NCBI GenBank assembly: GCA_945868195.1
Contig: CAMBLP010000127.1
Location: forward strand, 1 to 5,930
From: Bordetella parapertussis
GTDB lineage: Bacteria; Pseudomonadota; Gammaproteobacteria; Burkholderiales; Burkholderiaceae_B
Direction of reading: 5' to 3'
Length of the DNA stretch: 5,930 nt
Shown here: positions 1 to 5,930 of the stretch, in pieces
How the letters are laid out: each line of letters opens with the position of its first letter
How positions within the stretch are numbered: position 1 is the stretch's first letter
Made by a program: the position numbers and the translations under genes
The notes under the pieces: generated by a model
Seen by the model: the letters and a program-made list of their open reading frames with translations, nothing else
The model's database searches: none
What the model was told of the DNA's origin: nothing

Positions 1-2
1 GC

Positions 3-695
3 ATACAAGGCAACTACGATGACTCCGTACATCATGCGGCACAACAAGCCGCAGAACACGGCTGGACGGTGGTCTCCGACACAACTTACGAAGGCTACCG
101 AGACATTCCGATCGACGTTATGCACGGCTATGGGGTGATGTCAAGAGAAATCGTGAAAGAACTCCGTGACAACCCACCCACACACGTATTGGTTCAAGCT
201 GGTGTCGGTGCGCTCGCGGCTTCGGTCTGCGCCACGTTTTGGCAAGCCTGGGGGGGCAAACGCCCGCAGTTCGTCATCATCGAACCAGAACGTGCGGATT
301 GTTTTTTTCAGAGTGGTCAGGTCGGCCATCCTGTTGTGGTTACCGGCGATCTCGATACCGTCATGGCAGGCTTAGCTTGCGGCGAGGTTTCGCCCGTCGC
401 CTGGGATATTTTGAAAAACGGTATTGACTGCTACGCCACGATCGCAGATGAGTTTGCACTAGAAGGCATGCGCGTCTTTGCCAATCCAATTGGAAACGAT
501 CCAAAAATTGTCTCAGGTGAAACAGGCAGTACGGGTTTGGGATTAATGATGGCAGCCCAAGGCAATGCCTTGCTCTGGAACACCCTCGGGCTTAATGCTG
601 ATTCACGCGTGTTGTTGATTGGCAGCGAAGGCGACACGGACCCTACGATCTATCAAGAAGTCGTCGGCAAGACCGCGCAAGAAGTACTGGCTTAG
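3..695 (+). CDS. dpaL: Diaminopropionate ammonia-lyase, C-terminal part (5' end outside window)
   Basis: PLP-dependent lyase (fold type II, YgeX/DpaL family) that converts 2,3-diaminopropionate to pyruvate and two ammonia in the cytoplasm. The reading frame is open from base 3, and 230 residues are visible. E. coli YgeX is about 400 residues, so roughly the first 170, including the PLP-binding lysine, lie before the window. The visible part carries family blocks I recognise from YgeX: GNYDDSV near the start, GWTVVSDTTYEGY, a glycine-rich PLP-phosphate loop QAGVGALAASV, IIEPERADC, TVMAGLACGEVSP, GNDPKIVSGETGSTGLG and, near the end, GSEGDTDPTIYQEVV. A GTG at 69 is internal (valine in GWTVV) and is not the start. 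A run of seven G at 250-256 does not disturb the frame. The gene ends in TAG, 15 bases before the next gene, suggesting one operon. The family call is firm; whether the substrate is exactly D-, L- or both isomers of diaminopropionate is not visible. Confidence 0.93.
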   Translation: MQGNYDDSVHHAAQQAAEHGWTVVSDTTYEGYRDIPIDVMHGYGVMSREIVKELRDNPPTHVLVQAGVGALAASVCATFWQAWGGKRPQFVIIEPERADCFFQSGQVGHPVVVTGDLDTVMAGLACGEVSPVAWDILKNGIDCYATIADEFALEGMRVFANPIGNDPKIVSGETGSTGLGLMMAAQGNALLWNTLGLNADSRVLLIGSEGDTDPTIYQEVVGKTAQEVLA

Positions 696-710
696 TCGCG
701 CGCGCACATC

Positions 711-1973
711 ATGCACACCTTACACACCTTGCACACTTTGCAGATTAACGGCACACGCCTGTTAGCTCAACTCCAAACACTGGCCGACATTGGTCGCACT
801 GAAACCAATGCGTGTTGTCGTCTTGCTCTGACGGACGATGACAAGGCAGGACGAGATCTGGTCGTGGGCTGGATGAAAGAGCTCGGCATGTCTATTTCTG
901 TCGATCCCATCGGTAATATTTTTGGCGTGCGCGCGGGTACGCGTCCCGAGCTCGCCCCCATCATGACAGGCTCTCACACCGATACCGTACGTACCGGTGG
1001 CGCTTACGATGGTAACTACGGCGTGTTGGCAGGACTTGAAGTCGTTGCAACGCTAAACGATGCCAAGATCAATACCGAACGCTCAATTGTTGTCGGGATC
1101 TTTACCAACGAAGAAGGCGCGCGCTTTGCGCCCGATATGCTGGGCTCACTCGTCTACGTGGGTGGCATGCCGCTCGACGAAGCCTTAGCTGTCAAAGCGA
1201 TTGATGGCGCAGTCTTGGGCGACGAACTCAAACGCATCGGTTATCAAGGCTCCGCGCCACTGGGTGTGCACAAGCCCCATGCGTTTGTAGAGCTACATAT
1301 CGAACAAGGCCCACTGCTTGATGCCGACGGTATCAAAATCGGCGCTGTAGAAAATCTGCAAGGCATCTCCTGGCAAGAACTCACCATCGTCGGTCAATCC
1401 AACCATGCCGGCACGACACCCATGCGCCTGCGCCACGATGCCGGCTACGCCGCAAGTGCCGTATCCACCTTTGTACGTGAACTCACACGCAAGATGGGCG
1501 GCAATCAGGTCGGCACCGTCGGTCATATCGTACTCACCCCCAACCTCATCAACGTGATCGCCGCACGCGCCACCATCACCGTTGATTTACGCAATACCGA
1601 TGAGCTGTTATTGCAACAAGCCGAACAAGCATTCAAGGACTTCCTAAAATCACTCTCTGAGTCTGAGGGCGTCACCATCACCTCGAGACGCCTCGCGCGT
1701 TTTGAACCCGTTGTTTTTGATGCAGCACTGACCGACCGCATTGCACATCACGCACAGGCCCTAGGGCTCTCGCATCAACGGATGACCTCAGGCGCTGGAC
1801 ACGATGCGCAAATGATGGCGCGTATTTGCCCAACCTCCATGATTTTTGTACCAAGCGTTGGGGGCATCAGCCACAACCCCGCCGAGCATACCGAACCTAA
1901 CGATCTCATCGCTGGCGCCAATGTCCTGCTCGCCACACTAACCGAACTTGCCACTCAGGAGTCCACCCCATGA
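711..1973 (+). CDS. M20-family Zn-dependent amidohydrolase (N-carbamoyl-L-amino-acid hydrolase / allantoate amidohydrolase group)
   Basis: Binuclear metal hydrolase of 420 residues, the usual family length, predicted to cleave an N-carbamoyl (ureido) group to an amino acid, CO2 and ammonia. Metal ligands are in the expected order: His89 (GSHTDTV), bridging Asp100 (GGAYDGNYGV), Glu135 (TNEEGARF), His196 (ELHIEQGP) and His388 (GISHNPAEH). The inserted dimerisation domain, about residues 213-330, supplies substrate contacts: His232 in QSNHAGTTPM, Asn281 in NLINVIAAR and Arg294 in VDLRN. GAGHDAQMMA follows at 361-370. The start at 711 is the only ATG near the expected N-terminus, but no Shine-Dalgarno sequence precedes it. 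TTG codons at 729 and 738 are alternatives, and reinitiation from the lyase gene is possible. The N-terminus is a threefold His-Thr-Leu repeat. The stop overlaps the start of the next gene by four bases. Family members hydrolyse N-carbamoyl-L-amino acids, allantoate, ureidoglycolate or 3-ureidopropionate, so the exact substrate is open. Its E. coli analogue in the ygeX cluster, YgeY, is also M20. Confidence 0.9.
   Translation: MHTLHTLHTLQINGTRLLAQLQTLADIGRTETNACCRLALTDDDKAGRDLVVGWMKELGMSISVDPIGNIFGVRAGTRPELAPIMTGSHTDTVRTGGAYDGNYGVLAGLEVVATLNDAKINTERSIVVGIFTNEEGARFAPDMLGSLVYVGGMPLDEALAVKAIDGAVLGDELKRIGYQGSAPLGVHKPHAFVELHIEQGPLLDADGIKIGAVENLQGISWQELTIVGQSNHAGTTPMRLRHDAGYAASAVSTFVRELTRKMGGNQVGTVGHIVLTPNLINVIAARATITVDLRNTDELLLQQAEQAFKDFLKSLSESEGVTITSRRLARFEPVVFDAALTDRIAHHAQALGLSHQRMTSGAGHDAQMMARICPTSMIFVPSVGGISHNPAEHTEPNDLIAGANVLLATLTELATQESTP
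1957..1961 (+). promoter_or_regulatory. Ribosome binding site of the D-carbamoylase gene
   Basis: AGGAG lies eight bases before the ATG at 1970, inside the end of the M20 gene. It fixes the start codon and, with the ATGA overlap, indicates translational coupling of the two carbamoylase-type genes. Confidence 0.8.
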
Positions 1974-2905
1974 CCCGTATCATCACCGTCGGCGCTGCTC
2001 AACTCGGCCCCATCCAACGCGCCCACTCACGCAAAGACGTCGTCGCGCGCCTGATCACCCTGCTCGAACAAGGTGCCCGTCACGGCTGCGATCTCGTGGT
2101 GTTTCCAGAGCTCGCGCTGACGACTTTTTTCCCCCGCTGGTATATGGAATCGCAAGCCGAGCTTGATGCGTTCTTTGAAGCGCAGATGCCCGGTCCCGAA
2201 ACACAGGCTCTGTTTGATGTCGCACGCAAACTTAAGGTCGGCTTTTATCTCGGCTATGCGGAACTCACCGAGGAGGACGGTCGCACAAGACGTTTCAATA
2301 CGTCGATCCTGGTCGACCAAACGGGCAGTATCGTCGGCAAATACCGCAAAATCCATTTACCTGGTCACGCCGAGCACGAACCCTGGCGACAGTTTCAACA
2401 CCTCGAAAAACGCTACTTCGAAACGGGCAATCTCGGCTTTCCAGTGTTTCGCGCCTTTGGCGGCATTATTGGCATGGCGATCTGCAACGATCGCCGCTGG
2501 CCCGAAACCTATCGCGTGATGGGTCTGCAAGGTGTCGAGATGATTTTGATCGGCTACAACACACCTGTCCACAATCCTCCTGCTCCCGAGCACGACAACC
2601 TCTCGCATTTTCACAACGAGCTTGTGATGCAGGCTGGCGCCTATCAAAACGCTTCCTGGATTATTGGTGTCGGTAAAGGCGGCTGCGAAGAAGGCGTGGA
2701 TCAAATCTGCAACTCCATCATCGTCGCCCCCTCTGGCGAGATTGTCGGCGCCTGCAGCACGCTGGGTGACGAGTTGGCGATCGCGCGCTGCGATCTGGAC
2801 CTGACCTTGTCGTATAAAAACTCAGTGTTTAATTTTGCCAAGCACAGAGAACCCCACGCGTACGGCATGATCGTTGAGCGTAAAGGCGCGATCATTGAAG
2901 TGTAA
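1970..2905 (+). CDS. N-carbamoyl-D-amino-acid hydrolase (nitrilase superfamily)
   Basis: Cytoplasmic thiol amidohydrolase of 311 residues that converts N-carbamoyl-D-amino acids to D-amino acids, CO2 and ammonia, normally the second step after a D-hydantoinase. The triad sits at Glu47 (VFPELALTTFFPRW), Lys127 (KYRKIHLPGH) and Cys172 (AICNDRRWPE), the same numbering as I recall for the Agrobacterium enzyme. Arg175 and Arg176, which hold the substrate carboxylate in that enzyme, and His129 and His144 are also present. Further shared blocks are RRFNTSILVD, FQHLEKRYFE, GYNTPVHNPP and MQAGAYQN. The length matches the family (about 304), with a short extra C-terminal tail after HAYGMIVE. The start is set by the AGGAG at 1957-1961 and the ATGA overlap with the M20 gene. 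A plain nitrilase or beta-ureidopropionase is less likely because the match to D-carbamoylases runs through the whole protein. Side-chain preference cannot be read. Confidence 0.94.
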   Translation: MTRIITVGAAQLGPIQRAHSRKDVVARLITLLEQGARHGCDLVVFPELALTTFFPRWYMESQAELDAFFEAQMPGPETQALFDVARKLKVGFYLGYAELTEEDGRTRRFNTSILVDQTGSIVGKYRKIHLPGHAEHEPWRQFQHLEKRYFETGNLGFPVFRAFGGIIGMAICNDRRWPETYRVMGLQGVEMILIGYNTPVHNPPAPEHDNLSHFHNELVMQAGAYQNASWIIGVGKGGCEEGVDQICNSIIVAPSGEIVGACSTLGDELAIARCDLDLTLSYKNSVFNFAKHREPHAYGMIVERKGAIIEV

Positions 2906-2913
2906 AGAAACAC

Positions 2914-2917
2914 AAGG
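2914..2917 (+). promoter_or_regulatory. Weak ribosome binding site before the MFS gene
   Basis: AAGG in the 24-base gap after the D-carbamoylase stop is the only purine-rich match before the ATG at 2930. The spacing of 12 bases is longer than ideal. A TTG at 2927, directly before the ATG and in frame, would give a 9-base spacing, so a start one codon earlier is possible. Confidence 0.45.
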
Positions 2918-2929
2918 TTAAATTTTTTG

Positions 2930-4144
2930 ATGTTCAATACTGGCGCACTGCGCCACCGTAATTTTCGGATGCTCTGGTTCGCGACGTTGCTGTCTTCGAC
3001 AGCACGTTGGGCTGATCTTGTCGTCGTAGGTTGGCTCACACTTGTGCTGACGGACTCTGCCTTGATGGTCGGGATCGTCACAGGCTGCAAGATGGCCGGC
3101 TATCTGCTCGCTCCCATGATGGGCGTGCTAGCCGACCGCATGGATCGACGCAAGCTCTTGATCATGGCCTCGCTCATTAGTAGTGGCGTGACGCTCACCA
3201 TGCTCGTGCTTTTACTGACCGATACTTTAAACGTCGGTCATCTCATTGTTCTCGCGCTCATCAGCAGCCTCACATGGGCACTCGATCATCCTACACGCCA
3301 AGCTTTTATCCCCGATCTTGTCGGCAAAGACGACCTCACCAACGCTGTGGCGATGAATGCTGTTGCCACAGAAATGACCGTAGTGATCGGACCCGCTTTT
3401 GGGGGTCTACTCATCCCCGCTTTTGGGATGAGCGGTGCCTATGCCCTGATCGCTCTGATCTATCTCTTGGATCTCGGTGCACTGTTGCGTCTTAAAAATG
3501 CCAAATATCCAATCGAGCAAGCCCCCCCACGCAAACACGAACCTCCTCTCAAAAGTCTGGTCGCGGGCTTTCATTATGCGTGGAGCCATCAAACGGTCTT
3601 TGTGCTGCTGCTGATTGCGTTCATGCTCAATTTTTTTGTGGCGCCCTATCGATACTCATTTCTGCCGCTCTTTTCTCGCTATGTGTTGGATGTCGGCCCA
3701 ACGGGCTATGGCATGCTCACCGCTACGGCAGGACTCGGTGCCTTAACAGCAGGATTGCTCGTCGTCTCGCTAGGTAACTTCAAACGTCGTGGTTTGTTTG
3801 TGGTCATAGGCGGTTTGCTCTGGCCCGCCAGTCTGTTTTTATTTTCATTATCAGACTCCTACTACCTGTCGCTCGGTATCGTGTTTTTTGCAGGCCTCGC
3901 CCAAGCCATCACCTGGACGCTGATTGCGACTTTGATCTTGAGCATCACTGCTCCTGAGATGCGCGGTCGTGTCATGGGTCTACGCACGGGAGTCGTTATC
4001 AGCCTGCCTTTCGGCAACCTCTTCGCCGGTGCCGTCGCAGAAAACTTCGGCGTCCAGATTGCCCTCAGTGCCTACGGAATCTGTGCCGCTGCGCTGATGC
4101 TGCTGATTATTCTAAAAGTGCCGGCTTTGAGGAAATTGCAGTAA
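2930..4144 (+). CDS. Major facilitator superfamily transporter (EntS-like, MFS_3 type)
   Basis: Inner-membrane permease of 404 residues with about 12 hydrophobic segments in two six-helix halves: roughly 12-38, 45-65, 77-98, 102-118, 147-166, 168-187, 222-245, 257-280, 286-308, 311-340, 352-372 and 376-397. Motif A of the MFS lies between helices 2 and 3 (GVLADRMDRRK, 65-75). DHPTRQAFIPDLV at 119-131, NAVAMNAVATE just after it, and the later APEMRGRVMGL at 341-351 are typical of the branch that contains the enterobactin exporter EntS and many uncharacterised proton-driven permeases. A charged, proline-rich loop at about 188-220 joins the halves. ATG 2930 is preferred over the adjacent TTG at 2927. 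Its operon position, 24 bases after the D-carbamoylase, suggests it moves a substrate or product of the carbamoylase/lyase pathway. Most characterised relatives are exporters, so direction and cargo are not known. Confidence 0.9.
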   Translation: MFNTGALRHRNFRMLWFATLLSSTARWADLVVVGWLTLVLTDSALMVGIVTGCKMAGYLLAPMMGVLADRMDRRKLLIMASLISSGVTLTMLVLLLTDTLNVGHLIVLALISSLTWALDHPTRQAFIPDLVGKDDLTNAVAMNAVATEMTVVIGPAFGGLLIPAFGMSGAYALIALIYLLDLGALLRLKNAKYPIEQAPPRKHEPPLKSLVAGFHYAWSHQTVFVLLLIAFMLNFFVAPYRYSFLPLFSRYVLDVGPTGYGMLTATAGLGALTAGLLVVSLGNFKRRGLFVVIGGLLWPASLFLFSLSDSYYLSLGIVFFAGLAQAITWTLIATLILSITAPEMRGRVMGLRTGVVISLPFGNLFAGAVAENFGVQIALSAYGICAAALMLLIILKVPALRKLQ

Positions 4145-4168
4145 AGTTCAAGAAAATTGATCATTAAC

Positions 4169-4172
4169 AAGG
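4169..4172 (+). promoter_or_regulatory. Ribosome binding site before the oxidoreductase gene
   Basis: AAGG, 11 bases before the ATG at 4184, in the A-rich 39-base gap after the MFS gene. It decides the start: an in-frame TTG at 4157 would place this site inside the gene and add nine lysine-rich residues with no family match. Confidence 0.5.
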
Positions 4173-4183
4173 TAACTAAAAAA

Positions 4184-5161
4184 ATGAAGTCCTATTGGAT
4201 GCAAACCGTTGGCAATAAGACTGTGCTCGAGATGCGTGACATCGAGCGTCCCACACCGGCCCCAACACAGATACTCGTGCGCCTGCACGCAGCCAGCCTC
4301 AATCGCGGCGAGTTCGTGATTGGTCATGGCCTGCACAAAGGGGGTCAAGCGAGCGCAATCGGCATGGAAGGCGCTGGCGTCATCGAGGCACTCGGCTCAG
4401 AGGTCAAAGGCCTCAAGGTCGGTGATAAAGTCATGGGCCGATGCCGGGGCGCCTTTGCGGAGTATGCGGCCATGGATGCAGTCGAAGCCATGCCTATACC
4501 AGCGACACTGAGCTTTGAACAAGCCGCAAGCGTTCCGCTCACCTTTCTCGTCGTGCACGATATGCTGTCATTGCAGGGGAAACTTCAGCCTAACGAATGG
4601 CTTCTGATTCACGGCGTTTCCTCAGGTGTGGGTGTTGCCGCATTGCAAATGGCCAAGGCCATAGGCGCCAAGGTCATCGGCACCTCAGGTTCACCAGAAA
4701 AACTCGCACGACTCAAAGAGTTTGGTCTGGATGTCCCCCTCTGTCTGCGCGGCTCAGGTTTCGAAGAAACCGTGATGAAAGTCACCGACGGCAAAGGCGC
4801 GAATCTTGTCGTCGATACTGTTGGTGGCTCTGTTTTTGCCGAGAGCATTCGCTGCATGGCCTTCGAAGGTCGCTTCGCGATGGTCGGCTATGTCGATGGT
4901 GTGCTAACTGCCGAGTTCGATTTGCTTGCGCTCCACTCCAAACGTCTGAGACTGTTTGGTGTGTCGAACAAACTCCGCTCACCCGCGCAACGCGCAGAAT
5001 TCCTGCCTGACTTTAAAGCTGAGGTGATTCCAGCTATCGCAGATGGCCGCATCAAGCCACTCGTCGATCAAGCGTTTGCATTTGATCAGCTCGAACAAGC
5101 CAAAGAAATGATGGAAACAAACAAGCATGTTGGCAAAATCGTGCTTCGCATGCCTGTTTAG
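4184..5161 (+). CDS. Zinc-less quinone oxidoreductase-like NAD(P)H-dependent MDR protein
   Basis: Medium-chain dehydrogenase/reductase of 325 residues, the usual length for the quinone oxidoreductase (QOR) branch, predicted to reduce quinones, enones or similar activated double bonds with NADPH in the cytoplasm. A GroES-like domain comes first (about 1-120; ASLNRGEFVIGHG at 37-49, GMEGAGVIEALGSEVKGLKVGD at about 60-81). A Rossmann domain follows, with the nucleotide loop HGVSSGVGVAALQMAKAIGA at 143-162 and TSGSPEKLARLKEFG after it. VVDTVGG at 209-215 and the C-terminal KHVGKIVL at 314-321 complete the pattern. The catalytic and structural zinc cysteines of alcohol dehydrogenases are missing; the only cysteines are at about 87, 187 and 224. 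It is the last gene before the terminator, so it is probably co-transcribed, but no step of a carbamoyl-amino-acid or diaminopropionate pathway obviously needs it. It may detoxify a reactive intermediate, or be a passenger. Confidence 0.88.
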   Translation: MKSYWMQTVGNKTVLEMRDIERPTPAPTQILVRLHAASLNRGEFVIGHGLHKGGQASAIGMEGAGVIEALGSEVKGLKVGDKVMGRCRGAFAEYAAMDAVEAMPIPATLSFEQAASVPLTFLVVHDMLSLQGKLQPNEWLLIHGVSSGVGVAALQMAKAIGAKVIGTSGSPEKLARLKEFGLDVPLCLRGSGFEETVMKVTDGKGANLVVDTVGGSVFAESIRCMAFEGRFAMVGYVDGVLTAEFDLLALHSKRLRLFGVSNKLRSPAQRAEFLPDFKAEVIPAIADGRIKPLVDQAFAFDQLEQAKEMMETNKHVGKIVLRMPV

Positions 5162-5165
5162 AGAC

Positions 5166-5210
5166 AAACGAGTCGGTACATCATCACCGACTCGTTTTGT
5201 TTTTATTTTT
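5166..5210 (+). terminator. Strong intrinsic terminator closing the + strand operon
   Basis: A perfect 12-base-pair stem pairs 5166-5177 with 5186-5197 around an 8-base loop (5178-5185). It is followed by a T-rich tract running to about 5210, broken only by one G and one A. It begins five bases after the oxidoreductase stop. The reverse complement has only a weak T-rich tail after the stem, so termination of the opposing - strand gene here is possible but weaker. The T tract contains the stop codon of that opposing gene. Confidence 0.9.
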
Positions 5211-5930
5211 GAAGAACGATATTGGCGTCCTTGATCACTTTGGCCCAAGCCGCGGTGTCGTCAGCCATGCGTTTCACAAAATCGGCTGGCGTTCCACCCA
5301 CTGCGTCAATGCCCATCCCTGCGAGTTGTTTGCGGATCTTAGGGTTCTTGGCAACCGTATTAAAAGCCGCATTGAGCTTATCAACGATCGGAGCAGGCAA
5401 TCCCGCAGGTCCAAGTACACCAAACCATGTCAGGGATACAAACCCTGGCAGCTGCTCTGAAATCGCCGGCAGATTAGGCACGAGCGGCGAGCGCTCGGCT
5501 GACGATACACCCAAAGCGCGGACCTTACCGTCACGCACGTGTGGATAGCCTACTGAGAAACTATCGAAAAGAACGTCAAGACGACCTGCCATCAGGTCAG
5601 GCATTGCCAAGGCGGTTCCTTTGTAAGGAACATGCGTCATTTTCGTACCAGACAATGCCTGGAAACGCTCACCTGACAAATGAGGAATACCGCCAATACC
5701 CGCAGAACCAAAGTTCAGTTTGCCTGGGTTGGCCTTGGCAAGTGCGATGAACTCAGAGACGGTTTTAGCCGGTGATGTCAATGGCACAACCATGATGGAA
5801 GGCGATTGCACCAGATAGATGATAGGCGTGAAACTTTTCACGGGTGAATAAGGAGTCTTGGGATTGAGTAACGGTCCGATGACATGCGTACTGTTGGTCG
5901 TCATCAACAAGGTATAACCATCAGGCTCAG
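5203..5930 (-). CDS. Bug-family (TctC-like) tripartite tricarboxylate transporter substrate-binding protein, C-terminal part
   Basis: Periplasmic solute receptor. The gene enters from the right edge and the frame is open there, so the signal peptide and about the first 80 residues lie outside; 241 residues are visible of about 320 usual. Family blocks in order: EPDGYTLLMTTNSTH at the visible start, LAKANPGKLNFGSAGIGG, PHLSGERFQALSGTKMTHV, PYKGTALAMPDLMAGRLDV, DGKVRALGVSS, the WFGVLGPAGLPAPIV stretch, and a C-terminal helix ending ADDTAAWAKVI. These receptors work with TctA/TctB-type membrane partners, often encoded elsewhere, and bind small carboxylates, amino-acid-like or aromatic ligands; the ligand here cannot be predicted. 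TTG or ATG codons at 5910 and nearby are internal (the TLLM stretch), not starts. It converges on the + strand operon and is a separate transcription unit. Its TAA stop (5205-5203) lies in the T tract of the terminator. Confidence 0.93.
   Translation of the reverse strand, partial: EPDGYTLLMTTNSTHVIGPLLNPKTPYSPVKSFTPIIYLVQSPSIMVVPLTSPAKTVSEFIALAKANPGKLNFGSAGIGGIPHLSGERFQALSGTKMTHVPYKGTALAMPDLMAGRLDVLFDSFSVGYPHVRDGKVRALGVSSAERSPLVPNLPAISEQLPGFVSLTWFGVLGPAGLPAPIVDKLNAAFNTVAKNPKIRKQLAGMGIDAVGGTPADFVKRMADDTAAWAKVIKDANIVLQK

Noticed and set aside
69..71. GTG at 69 as the start of a short 208-residue protein
   Set aside because: The same frame is open back to base 3 and encodes lyase family sequence (GNYDDSV) there; the codon is an internal valine.
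250..256. Run of seven G as a possible frameshift in the lyase gene
   Set aside because: Family motifs are in the same frame before (QAGVGALAASV) and after (IIEPERADC) the run, so the gene is intact here.
697..709. Alternating purine-pyrimidine tract as a Z-DNA or regulatory element
   Set aside because: Only 13 bases long in an intergenic gap; too short to claim a function, so it is mentioned only as context for the missing ribosome binding site.
2357..3090. Long antisense open frames over the D-carbamoylase and the MFS gene start (2357-2704 and 2701-3090, - strand)
   Set aside because: They lie opposite well-supported genes, show no recognisable domain and have no binding site; they are frame shadows.
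4157..4159. TTG start giving a nine-residue longer oxidoreductase
   Set aside because: The extra residues (IINKVTKK) are not family-like and cover the AAGG site; ATG 4184 fits the usual QOR length.
5908..5910. - strand TTG at 5910 as the start of a 235-residue protein
   Set aside because: The frame continues to the window edge as EPDGYT, the conserved Bug-family block, so the true start is outside.

Overview
The window looks like a piece of a betaproteobacterial (Burkholderiales, possibly Alcaligenaceae-like) chromosome. The main pointer is a Bug-family (TctC-like) periplasmic solute receptor, a family greatly expanded in that order. Dense co-directional gene packing and moderately high GC (judged by eye, not computed) agree. 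The genus cannot be named from the sequence.

Layout: five genes run left to right on the + strand in what looks like one operon that began before the window. They are (1) the C-terminal 230 residues of a PLP-dependent diaminopropionate ammonia-lyase (3-695); (2) an M20-family zinc amidohydrolase of the N-carbamoyl-L-amino-acid hydrolase / allantoate amidohydrolase group (711-1973); (3) an N-carbamoyl-D-amino-acid hydrolase of the nitrilase superfamily with its Glu-Lys-Cys triad intact (1970-2905, ATGA overlap with gene 2); (4) a 12-helix MFS permease of the EntS-like/MFS_3 type (2930-4144); and (5) a zinc-less quinone-oxidoreductase-like MDR protein (4184-5161). A strong intrinsic terminator (5166-5210) closes the unit. 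Converging on it from the right, on the - strand, is the C-terminal 241 residues of the Bug receptor (5203-5930, 5' end outside the window). No intergenic gap is longer than about 40 bases, and no RNA genes, mobile elements or CRISPR arrays were seen.

How the genes may work together (inference): the two carbamoyl-amino-acid amidohydrolases would remove ureido groups as CO2 and NH3, and the ammonia-lyase would split 2,3-diaminopropionate into pyruvate and ammonia. A coherent reading is a nitrogen-scavenging route for a ureido derivative of 2,3-diaminopropionate, or more generally for carbamoyl/hydantoin-type amino acids. The MFS protein would be its transporter or an export valve. The role of the oxidoreductase is unclear. 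The cyclic-amide hydrolase (hydantoinase/dihydropyrimidinase) that would normally feed carbamoylases is not in the window and could lie upstream.
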